DNA from: Arthrobacter sp. 31Y | Lineage (GTDB): Bacteria; Actinomycetota; Actinomycetes; Actinomycetales; Micrococcaceae | Assembly: GCF_000526335.1 (NCBI RefSeq) | Contig: NZ_JAFW01000001.1 | Span: forward strand, 682,001 to 746,000 | Direction of reading: 5' to 3' | Length of the DNA stretch: 64,000 bases | Shown: one piece after another, positions 1-8,836 of the stretch | Layout of the letters: each line of letters opens with the position of its first letter | Numbering within the stretch: the first letter of the stretch is position 1 | Notes under the pieces: model-generated | Database searches by the model: none | Seen by the model: the letters and a program-made list of their open reading frames with translations, nothing else | Told to the model about the DNA's origin: nothing | Position numbers and translations under genes: made by a program

Positions 1-661
1 TCATGACATCCGCCGCAGTTCGTCCGGAAAAGTTCAAGGTGCGGGCAACGAAGTTTGCGGTGCCTGCATCCAACGTCCCCAACTCGGCGGAGCGCCGCAC
101 CAACGAGGCGAGTTCCGCAGGGGTCCTTGCCCCTGAGATCTCTTCCTTGGCTTCAAGGCCGAACAGGTTCAACACCTTGTTCGAGAAACCATTGAGCACC
201 ACGATTGCCGGTTTGAAAACTGCGGTGAACATCAGTTGGGGTCGTGCAAGGCGCTTACCCAAAGGGAAAGCGAGGGCAATGGCCATGTTCTTGGGGACCA
301 GCTCGCCCAGAAGCATCGACAGGAGCGTCGCGAAAGCCATGGCAACAATCAGCGCCACCGAATGAGCTACTTCCGGAGCCAGGCCCAACAGGCCAAGGGG
401 GCCCACCAACAACTGGCCAACAGAAGGCTCCATGACGAAACCCGTCAACAGGGTGGTCAAGGTAATGCCCAGCTGGCAACTGGAAAGCTGCGTTGAGAGG
501 GACTTAAGGCACTTCAGCAGCGGAGCAGCAGCGTGATCGCCGTTATCCACTGCGCGCTGAACGCTGGCTTGGTCCAAAGCAACCAGGGAAAACTCAACTG
601 CTACAAAGAAGCCGGTGCCAAGAATCAAGGCAAAGCCGGCAAGGAGAAGAATCCATTCCAC
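1..661 (-). CDS. CNNM/CorC (hemolysin-family) membrane protein, C-terminus cut by window edge
   Basis: The first 220 residues of a DUF21/CNNM membrane protein are visible. After the GTG start comes a hydrophobic segment running EWILLLAGFALILGTGFFVA, then VEFSLVALDQASVQRAV and a run of further membrane helices, with GELVPKNMAIALA, which is the conserved family signature near the last helix. The CBS pair and the CorC_HlyC domain expected downstream lie outside the window. This family is linked to magnesium/cobalt efflux or membrane integrity; hemolysis is only a historical label. The GTG directly follows an in-frame TAA, so it is the earliest possible start; a weak GGAG lies about 11 bases upstream. 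It is divergent from kgd. The family call is firm, the transported ion is unknown. Confidence 0.88.
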   Translation of the reverse strand, partial: MEWILLLAGFALILGTGFFVAVEFSLVALDQASVQRAVDNGDHAAAPLLKCLKSLSTQLSSCQLGITLTTLLTGFVMEPSVGQLLVGPLGLLGLAPEVAHSVALIVAMAFATLLSMLLGELVPKNMAIALAFPLGKRLARPQLMFTAVFKPAIVVLNGFSNKVLNLFGLEAKEEISGARTPAELASLVRRSAELGTLDAGTANFVARTLNFSGRTAADVM

Positions 662-1015
662 TTAGCGCATCACTCCAAGAGTGGTCACGAACAGCGGAGA
701 TAATGCCTGCGGCGCGGGGATTCGCCCCGGCGGAGGCTGGTCGGGTCCCGCGGACGCACGGTCCGCGGCACCACCGGCGAGGAGCGCCGGCGCGTGATGG
801 GCATGTGAACGGGTGTTGCCGGCTCGACGGGCACGCTGTACGGAGTAGCCAGAATGACTCCCCCGACAGTTCCCAGGCCGGCACCTAGATTTACTGTCCA
901 TAAGGATTTCAGTCTACAGTCCGCAGGCACGTGACGCCTCGATGGCGCCACGTACGCTTCCAAGAAGAAGGACATGCCCATTAAGTCAGCCGCAACATGA
1001 TTTAGGTCACCACTA
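662..1015. other. Divergent intergenic region, no convincing gene
   Basis: This stretch separates the minus-strand CNNM gene from kgd. Short open frames occur on both strands, but their translations are arginine/proline-rich, lack a good ribosome site and look like open frames produced by high GC. One of them (662-901, minus) ends at the TAA that abuts the CNNM start. I see no RNA gene or repeat here. The region probably carries the two divergent promoters and leaders. Confidence 0.5.
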
Positions 1016-1046
1016 TTGGCAGTTAACCAACGATGCTAACTAGACT
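1016..1046 (+). promoter_or_regulatory. Possible kgd promoter
   Basis: A TTGGCA box at 1016-1021 is followed after 19 bases by TAGACT at 1041-1046, which fits the loose actinobacterial -10 pattern TANNNT. The spacing is on the long side. It lies about 100 bases before the chosen kgd GTG. This is pattern matching only. Confidence 0.35.
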
Positions 1047-1147
1047 GACATGGGTCTGAGTTCGCGGGACCCGGACCCTGGCCCGTCATTGTGGAGAGCA
1101 TCTGTGGCCAGCGGGAAAACAACACTCATGGAAGAGGCGTATTTCAA

Positions 1148-4100
1148 GTGCCAGAGCAGCCCAGCCACCGTCTACCAGAGGAATTTGGCGGAAACGAGTG
1201 GCTCGTTGACGAACTGTACGAGCGGTACCAACAGGATAAGAATTCGGTCGACGCCAAGTGGTGGCCGCTGTTCGAATCCTTTGCTTCCGGTGACGGCACT
1301 TCTTCCAACGGATCCTCCGCAGCCGCTTCGGCTGCCAATCCCCCTACACAAGTACTTCCCGTCGTAGCTCCGGCCGCAGCGGCACCGGCACCGACGCCGG
1401 CCGCTCCCGCAGCTGCCCCTGAATCTGCACCGGCGGCACCCGCCCCGGCGAAGAAGGCACCCGCCACGGTTGCCCGGGACGGAGCAAAGAAGCCCGTCGC
1501 CGGCGCCACGGCCCAGCCCATCCCGGCACAGCTGCCCAAGAGCACCAAAGCTCCCACAGCACCCGAGGAAGACGTCGTTTCCGTCCTCCGCGGCCCGGCC
1601 AAGGCCATTGCCACCAACATGGTCACCAGCCTGGAAGTGCCTACCGCCACGAGCGTCCGGGCAGTTCCTGCCAAGCTGCTCATTGACAACCGTGTGGTCA
1701 TCAACTCCAACCTTGCCCGCGCCCGCGGTGGCAAGGTTTCCTTCACGCACCTCATCGGCTACGCCGTTGTCCGCGCGCTCTCCCAGTTCCCCTCGATGAA
1801 CGTCTACTACGACGAAATCGACGGCAAGCCGAGCGCCGTCCAGCCGGCTCACGTCAACTTCGGCATCGCCATTGACATGCCCAAGCCCGATGGCACCCGC
1901 CTCCTGATGGTTCCCAACATCAAGAAGGCGGAGACCATGGACTTCGCCGAGTTCTGGCACACCTACGAGGACCTCATCAAGCGCGCCCGCAATGGCAAGC
2001 TGACTGCTGATGACCACGCAGGTACAACGGTTTCCCTGACCAACCCCGGCGGCATCGGTACAGTTCACTCTGTGCCGCGCCTCTCCAAGGGGCAGGCTGC
2101 CATCATCGGTGTCGGCGCTCTTGACTACCCGGCAGAGTTCCAGGGTTCCAGCGAGAAGATCATCGCCCAGAACGCCATCAGCAAGATCCTCACCCTGACC
2201 TCCACCTACGATCACCGGGTGATCCAGGGCGCAGGCAGTGGCGAGTTCCTCAAGCTGGTCCACCAACTGCTCCTCGGCGCGCAGAACTTCTACGACGAAA
2301 TCTTCGAGGCCCTGCGCATCCCGTACGAGCCCGTTCGCTGGAGCCCGGACCTCCAGGTGGACCCGGCCGACGAGATCAACAAGGTTGCCCGCATCCAGCA
2401 GCTGATCCACTCCTACCGCGTGCGCGGCCACCTGATGGCTGACACCGATCCCTTGGAGTACGTCCAGCGCAAGCACCCGGACCTTGATGTCCTGACCTAC
2501 GGGCTGACCCTATGGGACCTGGACCGCGAGTGGCCCACCGGAGGTTTCGGCGGCAAGCCGCAGCTCAAATTCCGTGACATCCTCGGCGTTCTGCGCGACG
2601 CTTACTGCCGCACCACGGGCATCGAATACATGCACATCCAGGAGCCCGCAGAACGCAAGTGGTTCCAGGATCAGCTGGAACATCCGTACTCCAAGCCGAG
2701 CCGCGAAGAGCAGCTGCGCATTGTCTCCAAGCTCAACGCCGCAGAGGCTTTCGAGACCTTCCTGCAGACCAAGTTCGTTGGCCAGAAGCGCTTCTCCCTT
2801 GAAGGCGGCGAGTCGCTGATTCCGCTGCTGGACGCCGTTATCTCGGACGCGGCCGACGACGGACTGGACGAAGTTGCCATTGGCATGGCCCACCGTGGCC
2901 GCCTCAACGTGCTGACCAACATCGCCGGTAAGACCTACGCACAGGTCTTCCGCGAATTTGAGGGCACCCAGGACCCCCGCTCCGTACAGGGTTCCGGTGA
3001 CGTCAAGTACCACCTCGGCACCGAAGGCACGTTCACCTCGGATAACGGCAAGCAGACCAAGGTCTACCTGGCCGCCAACCCGTCCCACCTTGAAGCCGTG
3101 GACTCCGTCCTTGAAGGCATTGTCCGGGCAAAGCAGGACCGCCTGGACCAGGGTGAGTCCTTCCCGGTTCTGCCCATCATGGTCCACGGTGACGCCGCTT
3201 TCGCCGGCCAGGGTGTTGTGGCTGAGACCCTCAACCTCTCGCAGCTGCGCGGCTACCGCACCGGCGGTACCATCCACGTGATCGTCAACAACCAGGTTGG
3301 CTTCACCACCGCGCCGTCGTCATCGCGTTCGTCCACGTACTCCACGGACGTTGCCAAGATGATCCAGGCACCGGTGTTCCACGTGAACGGCGACGACCCC
3401 GAGGCTGTGGTGCGCGTTGCGCAGCTTGCCTACGAGTTCCGTCAGCGTTTCCACAAGGATGTCGTCATCGACATGGTCTGCTACCGCCGTCGTGGTCACA
3501 ACGAAGGCGACGACCCCTCGATGACCCAGCCGCTCATGTACAACCTGATCGAAGCCAAGCGCTCCGTCCGCAAGCTGTACACCGAGTCGCTCATCGGCCG
3601 TGGCGATATCACCGAGGAAGAAGCAGAGCAGCTGCTCCGCGACTACCAGGAGCGCCTTGAGCGCGTCTTCGCCGAAACGCACGCTGCACAGACGTCGCCC
3701 ATCCCGATCATCACTGCGGATTCCGCTGCTGTCTCGGACATCGAGCGCCCCATTGCACAGCAGGCCGACTTCGGGACCAACTCGCCGGCGTCCACCGCAA
3801 TTTCCGTGGAAACCCTTGCCCGTATCGGCAAGGCACACCTGGAAATTCCGGAGGGCTTCACCGTTCACTCCAAGCTCAAGCAGCTTCTGGAGAAGCGTGA
3901 GCAGATGTCCCGTGAAGGCGGCATCGACTGGGGCTTCGGTGAAATCGCTGCTTTCGGCTCATTGATCATGGAAGGCGTACCCGTACGCCTGGCGGGCCAG
4001 GACTCGCGCCGTGGCACGTTTGTCCAGCGTCACGCCGTGTTCCACGACCGCGCCAACGGCAACGAATGGCTGCCTCTGGGCAACCTTTCCGACGACCAGG

Positions 4101-4942
4101 CCAAGCTGTGGATCTACGACTCCCTGTTGTCCGAATACGCTGCCATGGGCTTCGAATACGGCTACTCTGTGGAGCGCCCGGATGCTTTGGTCCTTTGGGA
4201 AGCCCAGTTCGGGGACTTCGTCAATGGCGCCCAAACCATCATTGACGAGTTCATTTCCTCGGCTGAACAGAAGTGGGGTCAGCGCTCCTCGCTGGTGCTC
4301 ATGCTCCCGCACGGTTACGAAGGTCAGGGACCGGACCACTCGTCGGCACGTATCGAGCGCTTCCTCCAGATGTGCGCCGAGGACAACATGATCGTGGCCA
4401 ACCCCACGACTGCTGCCTCGCACTTCCACTTGTTGCGCCGCCAGGCTTACAGCCGCCCGCGGAAGCCGTTGATCATCTTCACGCCCAAGCAGCTGCTCCG
4501 CCTCAAGGGTGCCGCTTCGGCTGTTGAGGACTTCACCACCGGCGGCTTCAAGACGGTTATTGGTGATCCGGACGTGCAGCCGGCCAACGTGGACCGCGTC
4601 ATCCTGGTCTCTGGTCGCTTGTACTACGACCTCCTGTCCAACCGTCAAAAGTCCGGCGATACCTCGACGGCGATCATCCGCGTAGAGCAGTTGTACCCGC
4701 TGCCCAAGGCTGAGATTGACGCCGAGCTTGCCAAGTACCCGAACGCTGACATCGTGTGGGCACAGGACGAGCCGGCCAACCAGGGTCCCTGGCCGTTCAT
4801 GGGCCTGAACCTGGCGCCGGAGCTTGACCGCAAGCTTCGGCTCGTGTCGCGTCCGGCTTCGGCCTCCACCGCAGCCGGATCCATGAAGCGCCACGCCGCT
4901 GAACAGGACGCCCTGATAAAGCAGGCGTTCGAACGCAAGTAA
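1148..4942 (+). CDS. kgd: Multifunctional 2-oxoglutarate metabolism enzyme (E1/E2 fusion)
   Basis: A 1264-residue TCA-cycle enzyme combining an E2-type succinyltransferase domain and a ThDP-dependent E1 of 2-oxoglutarate dehydrogenase (SucA/Kgd type). Order: N-terminal EWLVDELYERY segment; an Ala/Pro-rich linker (about residues 60-140); the E2 catalytic core with SLTNPGGIGTVHSVPRLSKG and DHRVIQGA near residue 355; then E1 with GMAHRGRLNVL, the ThDP-binding GDAAFAGQGVVAE near 681 and NNQVGF near 713, and RRGHNEGDDPS. In actinobacteria this protein works with a separate E3 and a lipoylated E2, and is inhibited by GarA/OdhI. The start is the GTG giving MPEQPSHRLPEEF, with GAAGAGG upstream; the longer frame from 1091 adds 19 atypical residues. 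It is followed by a strong terminator. Confidence 0.96.
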   Translation: MPEQPSHRLPEEFGGNEWLVDELYERYQQDKNSVDAKWWPLFESFASGDGTSSNGSSAAASAANPPTQVLPVVAPAAAAPAPTPAAPAAAPESAPAAPAPAKKAPATVARDGAKKPVAGATAQPIPAQLPKSTKAPTAPEEDVVSVLRGPAKAIATNMVTSLEVPTATSVRAVPAKLLIDNRVVINSNLARARGGKVSFTHLIGYAVVRALSQFPSMNVYYDEIDGKPSAVQPAHVNFGIAIDMPKPDGTRLLMVPNIKKAETMDFAEFWHTYEDLIKRARNGKLTADDHAGTTVSLTNPGGIGTVHSVPRLSKGQAAIIGVGALDYPAEFQGSSEKIIAQNAISKILTLTSTYDHRVIQGAGSGEFLKLVHQLLLGAQNFYDEIFEALRIPYEPVRWSPDLQVDPADEINKVARIQQLIHSYRVRGHLMADTDPLEYVQRKHPDLDVLTYGLTLWDLDREWPTGGFGGKPQLKFRDILGVLRDAYCRTTGIEYMHIQEPAERKWFQDQLEHPYSKPSREEQLRIVSKLNAAEAFETFLQTKFVGQKRFSLEGGESLIPLLDAVISDAADDGLDEVAIGMAHRGRLNVLTNIAGKTYAQVFREFEGTQDPRSVQGSGDVKYHLGTEGTFTSDNGKQTKVYLAANPSHLEAVDSVLEGIVRAKQDRLDQGESFPVLPIMVHGDAAFAGQGVVAETLNLSQLRGYRTGGTIHVIVNNQVGFTTAPSSSRSSTYSTDVAKMIQAPVFHVNGDDPEAVVRVAQLAYEFRQRFHKDVVIDMVCYRRRGHNEGDDPSMTQPLMYNLIEAKRSVRKLYTESLIGRGDITEEEAEQLLRDYQERLERVFAETHAAQTSPIPIITADSAAVSDIERPIAQQADFGTNSPASTAISVETLARIGKAHLEIPEGFTVHSKLKQLLEKREQMSREGGIDWGFGEIAAFGSLIMEGVPVRLAGQDSRRGTFVQRHAVFHDRANGNEWLPLGNLSDDQAKLWIYDSLLSEYAAMGFEYGYSVERPDALVLWEAQFGDFVNGAQTIIDEFISSAEQKWGQRSSLVLMLPHGYEGQGPDHSSARIERFLQMCAEDNMIVANPTTAASHFHLLRRQAYSRPRKPLIIFTPKQLLRLKGAASAVEDFTTGGFKTVIGDPDVQPANVDRVILVSGRLYYDLLSNRQKSGDTSTAIIRVEQLYPLPKAEIDAELAKYPNADIVWAQDEPANQGPWPFMGLNLAPELDRKLRLVSRPASASTAAGSMKRHAAEQDALIKQAFERK

Positions 4943-4946
4943 GCGA

Positions 4947-4993
4947 AACTGCCCGGCCTGAGGAGCGATGTGCGCGCCTTAGGCCGGGCAGTT
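4947..4993 (+). terminator. Intrinsic terminator after kgd
   Basis: The arms AACTGCCCGGCCT (4947-4959) and AGGCCGGGCAGTT (4981-4993) form a perfect 13-bp stem with a 21-base loop, followed by CTGTTT. It sits five bases after the kgd stop. Confidence 0.8.
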
Positions 4994-5079
4994 CTGTTTA
5001 ATGGGACAGGTACCCGGTTCCAAACCGGTGAATGATCCGGAAACCGTGCAAGGACCGCAACGAGTGTGAAGAGGTAACC

Positions 5080-5679
5080 GTGGAAGACAGGAAGCTGCGC
5101 ATCGCAGCTGTAGGAGATGAACTGCTCGCGGGCCTGGGGGATCCCCGCGCCTTGGGTTGGCTCGGAAGAGTCCTGGCCCGCACACCCCAGGACTCCGTTG
5201 TGGTGGAAAGTTTCCCGCTCCCCTGCCCCATGGAAGGTACCGAGGGCCTTGCCTCGCGCTGGCAGGATGAAGCCGGAAGGCGTTTCAGCGATCAGCACGA
5301 GAATCGACTCGTGATCGGCCTTTCGGGACGCGACCTTGAGTTTGGGCTGTCCACGGCACGCAGCCGCCTGAACCTTGCCAACATCCTCGACGGTGCCTCG
5401 CACAGCAGTGTGGAGGTCTTTGTGGTGGGCCCGCCGCCCACCTTGGATCCCGCCCGCAACAAACGGCTGGCCGAACTGAACACCGCCTTTGCCGACGTCA
5501 CCACCAGGCGGAACCACCATTACGTTGACACGTTCTCTCCCTTGCTCAATCATGAGCAGTGGAGGACGGACCTCGCAGCCAATGGGGGAACACCGGGCCA
5601 GGCAGGCTACGGATTGATTGCGTGGCTCGTCCTGCACCGCGGCTGGTTCCAATGGCTTAATATCGCTCAACCGGAGTAG
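5080..5679 (+). CDS. SGNH/GDSL-fold protein with altered catalytic motifs
   Basis: A 199-residue cytosolic protein whose layout resembles SGNH hydrolases. Block I reads VGDELLAG (residues 11-18), where the family normally has GDS with the nucleophilic serine, so residue 14 is Glu instead of Ser. The block III region reads GLSGRDLEFG, and the C-terminal block reads NGGTPGQAGYGLIAW, where the family usually has D-x-x-H. Both ends of the catalytic triad therefore look replaced. Start is GTG 5080 with GAAGAGG upstream; the longer frame from 5032 has a poor site. Two bases separate it from the next gene, so co-transcription is likely. Fold assignment is moderate; esterase activity should not be assumed. 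Confidence 0.65.
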   Translation: MEDRKLRIAAVGDELLAGLGDPRALGWLGRVLARTPQDSVVVESFPLPCPMEGTEGLASRWQDEAGRRFSDQHENRLVIGLSGRDLEFGLSTARSRLNLANILDGASHSSVEVFVVGPPPTLDPARNKRLAELNTAFADVTTRRNHHYVDTFSPLLNHEQWRTDLAANGGTPGQAGYGLIAWLVLHRGWFQWLNIAQPE

Positions 5680-5681
5680 CC

Positions 5682-6965
5682 ATGACGCGGAACATGCAGG
5701 TTTCTGTCAGAGCAACAGTCACAGCGGCCATCGTCGCCGCTGTCACGGCCACAGTTTCCTGCAGTTCCGGTCCGCCCGCCCCTGCCACGTCGTCCACGGC
5801 ACCCGCATCATCCACGCCGCCGTCGGCCACCGCAGCGGCACCAGCTGCCACCGCTGCCCTGCAGCCATTTGATGCCGGGAGCTTACGCGCGGAGTTCGAA
5901 CGGGCAGCGAAGGAAGTCCTGGTGCCCGGGGCCCTCGTGCTGCTTGAAACTCCCGAGGGAACGCTGAGTGCTTCCTACGGCACGGGCGTCCGCGACTCGG
6001 ACCGTCCGGTAACCGCAGAGGACCATATCCGGGTAGGTTCCGTCACCAAGACCTGGACCACCACTGTCATCCTGCAGTTGGTTCAGGAGGGCAAGCTCGC
6101 ACTGGATGATCCCGTGTCCAAGTATCGCCCCGACGTTCCCAACGGGGGCGCAATCACCCTCGAACAGATGCTGACCATGCGCAGCGGCCTGTTCAATTAC
6201 ACAGAGACCCTTGAGCTCAATGCGGCCATGGACCAGGAGCCTCAAAGAGTCTGGCAGCCGGAGGAACTCCTCGCGCTGGCCCTTCCCCACCCACCCTATT
6301 TCGCCCCGGGCCAAGGCTTTCACTACTCCAACACCAACACGGTGCTGCTGGGGCTGATCGCCGAAAAAGTTGAGGGGAAGCCCCTGGCAACCCTGTTCAA
6401 GGAACGGATTTTCGAGCCACTTGGATTGAAGGGAACGGTCTTTCCCGAGGTCTCCTCCAACGCAATTCCGACTCCCCATCCTCAAGGATATTTTTATGGG
6501 GATAACGTCCTGACCATGACTAATCCTGCACTTCCGGAGGACATGCAGAAAGAAGCGGTGGAGGGCACTTTGGCTCCACACGACGTCACTGACGTGAACC
6601 CGTCGTGGGCATGGGCCGCTGGATCGGGGATCTCCACAGCTGCCGACCTCAAGATTTTGGGCGAAGCCTTGGTTGACGGAAGGCTCTTGAAACCGGAACT
6701 CCAGAAGAAGCGGCTGGACAGCGTCGCCCCCACTGACCCGGGCAAGCCTGGCGGCGCATCGTATGGGCTGGGGATTGCGAAGTTTGGCACGCTGTACGGC
6801 CACACCGGCGAGCTGCCCGGTTTCAATACCTTCATGGGAAACGACCCCGTCAACTCCGTCACGTTGGTGGTTTGGACCAACCTGGCACCCGCTGCCGACG
6901 GACGCGACCCGGCGTCCACCATCGCGCGCACGCTGATAGACAAGGTGTACCGTCCGGCTCAGTGA
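5682..6965 (+). CDS. Serine hydrolase lipoprotein, class C beta-lactamase/PBP fold
   Basis: A 427-residue member of the beta-lactamase (PF00144) superfamily, including DD-peptidases and esterases. An N-terminal signal ends in a lipobox-like TVSC, and a Ser/Ala/Pro/Thr-rich linker to about residue 65 suggests a cell-surface lipoprotein. The three catalytic motifs are present: SVTK (SxxK), YSN in HYSNTNTVLLG, and HTG in YGHTGELPGF. It is probably a D-alanyl-D-alanine carboxypeptidase-like or esterase enzyme; substrate cannot be read from sequence. Its start is two bases after the SGNH-like gene. No terminator is evident before the PadR operator. Confidence 0.85.
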   Translation: MTRNMQVSVRATVTAAIVAAVTATVSCSSGPPAPATSSTAPASSTPPSATAAAPAATAALQPFDAGSLRAEFERAAKEVLVPGALVLLETPEGTLSASYGTGVRDSDRPVTAEDHIRVGSVTKTWTTTVILQLVQEGKLALDDPVSKYRPDVPNGGAITLEQMLTMRSGLFNYTETLELNAAMDQEPQRVWQPEELLALALPHPPYFAPGQGFHYSNTNTVLLGLIAEKVEGKPLATLFKERIFEPLGLKGTVFPEVSSNAIPTPHPQGYFYGDNVLTMTNPALPEDMQKEAVEGTLAPHDVTDVNPSWAWAAGSGISTAADLKILGEALVDGRLLKPELQKKRLDSVAPTDPGKPGGASYGLGIAKFGTLYGHTGELPGFNTFMGNDPVNSVTLVVWTNLAPAADGRDPASTIARTLIDKVYRPAQ

Positions 6966-6996
6966 GCTGACCCTGACCATTGCTTCCCCGGTGTTC

Positions 6997-7032
6997 GCGA
7001 TATATCGTGTCTTACATAACGCGATATATCGC
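6997..7032 (+). promoter_or_regulatory. Tandem palindromic operator, probably for the PadR regulator
   Basis: Two copies of the palindrome CGATATATCG occur, within GCGATATATCGT (6997-7008) and GCGATATATCGC (7021-7032), their starts 24 bp apart. The second copy ends 14 bases before the DUF4097 start. AT-rich palindromes of this kind are typical PadR sites, and the operon encodes a PadR protein, so autorepression is the natural reading. Confidence 0.75.
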
Positions 7033-7046
7033 AACCTGGAGGGATC

Positions 7047-7895
7047 ATGTCTGAGGAACTATGGACCGTGACGGGCCCGCAAACCATCAATGTCGAGAAT
7101 GTCCACTCTCTCAAGCTGGGCATAGTTAAAGGCCGTTTTGACGTCGTTACGCACCACGAACCTTTCGTCAGGATTGAAATCAGCGAGATCACGGGCGACC
7201 CCCTGACAGTCACCCTTGTTGACGGAAGATTGGAAGTACGTCACCAATTGCAGGGACCGCAGGGCTGGTTCCGCAACCTGATGGGCACGGTCAACAACAC
7301 CAGTACCAACTCGGTGATCGTTGGCATAGCTTTGCCAAACGGCGTCGATGTTGAGGCCGGTACCGTCAGCGGTGACGGCATGGTCTCAGGCATCAGTGGA
7401 CGCACCCGGCTGAACACAGTTTCGGGCTCGGTCCTTGCGGACGGCACAAGCGGCGAATTGCACGTCAATACGGTCAGCGGCGAGGTCATCGCCAGAAACC
7501 ACGACGGCGTCCTGACCGCCAAGAGCGTCTCAGGGGAGGTTACCGCTTCCGGCAAGTTCAAGAACATCCGCGCGAGCACTATAAGCGGCGACCTCAGCTT
7601 CGACCTCCAGGACTACACCAGCGACCTTGGGGCCAACTCCGTCTCCGGAGACTTGACCATCCGGCTGCCGCACGACGTCGGCCTGGATATCGTGGCGAAG
7701 TCGGCGAGCGGAACCGTGGTGATAGATGACCAGATGTACGCCCAACCCGGCAGCAATGTTCATACAATTGTCGGCCCCGACGAAAGGCTGATGCTGGTCA
7801 GGACCAACACCGTCTCCGGCAAGACGTACATCATGCACGGCTCGGCGCCAACACCTGAAAACGGCCGCCCTGTCCCCGGGGAAGCGGGCCTCTGA
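7047..7895 (+). CDS. DUF4097 family beta-helix protein
   Basis: A 282-residue protein built of repeated V-S-G-x-V/L strands, such as TVSGDGMVSGISGRTRLN, SVSGEVTASG and TISGDLSFDL, the hallmark of DUF4097/YvlB-like beta-helix proteins. No signal peptide or membrane helix is visible. Function of the family is unclear; members often sit beside PadR-type repressors and envelope-stress genes, as here. The start ATG follows CTGGAGGG. The stop overlaps the PadR start by one base, so the two genes are one operon under the palindromic operator upstream. Confidence 0.85.
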   Translation: MSEELWTVTGPQTINVENVHSLKLGIVKGRFDVVTHHEPFVRIEISEITGDPLTVTLVDGRLEVRHQLQGPQGWFRNLMGTVNNTSTNSVIVGIALPNGVDVEAGTVSGDGMVSGISGRTRLNTVSGSVLADGTSGELHVNTVSGEVIARNHDGVLTAKSVSGEVTASGKFKNIRASTISGDLSFDLQDYTSDLGANSVSGDLTIRLPHDVGLDIVAKSASGTVVIDDQMYAQPGSNVHTIVGPDERLMLVRTNTVSGKTYIMHGSAPTPENGRPVPGEAGL

Positions 7896-8509
7896 TGCCC
7901 CCGGTCTTCGCGCATGGGGCCCTTCGCTTGTACCTTCTTGCGTTGCTCGAGACAGGCCCGAAGCACGGCTACGAGCTGATCAAGGCGTTGGGCGACCGCT
8001 TCGGGGGCACTTACTCCCCCAGCGCCGGCACCATCTACCCGCGCTTGGGCAAGCTGGAGGAAGAAGGCCTCGTTGCCACGGAGACTGAAGGGCGCCGCAC
8101 CAAGTACCTCATAACCGACGTCGGTCGCGCTGAGCTGGACAGCCGACGGCAGGAGCTGGCCGATGTCGAAGACACCATATCCGCCTCCGTCAGACGGCTT
8201 GCCGACAACCTGCGGGAAGACATCCGCACCAATATGCGCGGCCTGCGCGCAGATCTCGCGGCTACTGCCGAGGCTGCCCGAAGCAGCGCTTCTTCGTCTA
8301 CTTTCAGGAGCAGGACGGCGGGTTACACTCCCGAGAGCCAGCGCATCCTCAAGGAAGCGGAATTATTGGTTCAGTCCTTCAGGGACGACATCCGTGTGGA
8401 ATTACGCCAACACGGCGCCTCGGAGCCACTAACTCCCTTGGCGCTTGAAACCGTACGCACCGTACTGGACCAAGCCCGTATATCAATCAGGAATTCGCTG
8501 CAGAATTGA
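7895..8509 (+). CDS. PadR family transcriptional regulator
   Basis: A 204-residue regulator with an N-terminal PadR winged helix: LYLLALLETGPKHGYELIKAL followed by TYSPSAGTIYPRLGKLEEEGLV. The Y-P-x-L-x-x-L-E-x-x-G-L pattern is diagnostic. The C-terminal half (about residues 90-204) is helical and Ala/Arg-rich and probably mediates dimerisation. Translationally coupled to the DUF4097 gene (TGATG overlap). It likely binds the paired GCGATATATCG sites upstream of that gene. The effector is unknown. Confidence 0.92.
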   Translation: MPPVFAHGALRLYLLALLETGPKHGYELIKALGDRFGGTYSPSAGTIYPRLGKLEEEGLVATETEGRRTKYLITDVGRAELDSRRQELADVEDTISASVRRLADNLREDIRTNMRGLRADLAATAEAARSSASSSTFRSRTAGYTPESQRILKEAELLVQSFRDDIRVELRQHGASEPLTPLALETVRTVLDQARISIRNSLQN

Positions 8510-8623
8510 CCAACCGGACGGAATTCCCACACCACAAAAGCTGCCCGGTTCGCGGCGCAGCACCCGGATGTGCGAAACTGGAGGGCAGCTTTATTGAGTA
8601 TCAATCCTTGAAGGAGGCCAGCT

Positions 8624-8698
8624 ATGAGCAAGCGTGCACGTAAGCGTCGTGACCGTAAGCGCGGCGGCGCGAACCACGGCAAGCGTCCCAACACCTAA
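8624..8698 (+). CDS. Ribosomal protein bL37, 24 residues
   Basis: A 24-codon gene encoding a very basic peptide starting MSKRARKRRDRK and ending ANHGKRPNT. It matches the small large-subunit protein bL37 first seen in mycobacterial ribosome structures, which has the same length and the same KRxRKxRDRK...ANHGKRPN pattern. A strong Shine-Dalgarno AAGGAGG lies seven bases before the ATG. A strong hairpin terminator follows. Genes this short are usually missed by automatic callers. It should not be confused with bS22, another short basic ribosomal protein. Confidence 0.88.
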   Translation: MSKRARKRRDRKRGGANHGKRPNT

Positions 8699-8729
8699 GC
8701 CACCGGCTTAGCGTTACAGGCTTAAAAGC

Positions 8730-8765
8730 GAAGGCCCCGGAAACCATGCGGTTTCCGGGGCCTTC
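8730..8765. terminator. Bidirectional terminator between bL37 and rsrA
   Basis: GAAGGCCCCGGAAACC (8730-8745), a four-base loop ATGC, and the perfect complement GGTTTCCGGGGCCTTC (8750-8765): a 16-bp stem placed between convergent genes. Confidence 0.8.
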
Positions 8766-8836
8766 GACGTTGAGGGTGGATACGTTGAACCCTGCTAAGC
8801 AATGTTCAACAACGAGAAGTAATCAACCCGGCAGGA

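Noticed and set aside
662..901. 79-codon minus frame ending at the TAA just before the CNNM start
   Set aside because: Arg/Pro-rich translation without ribosome site or recognisable motif; probably non-coding upstream sequence.
1172..2476. Long minus-strand open frame antisense to kgd
   Set aside because: It overlaps kgd fully, has no family motif, and arises from GC-rich codon bias of the sense gene.
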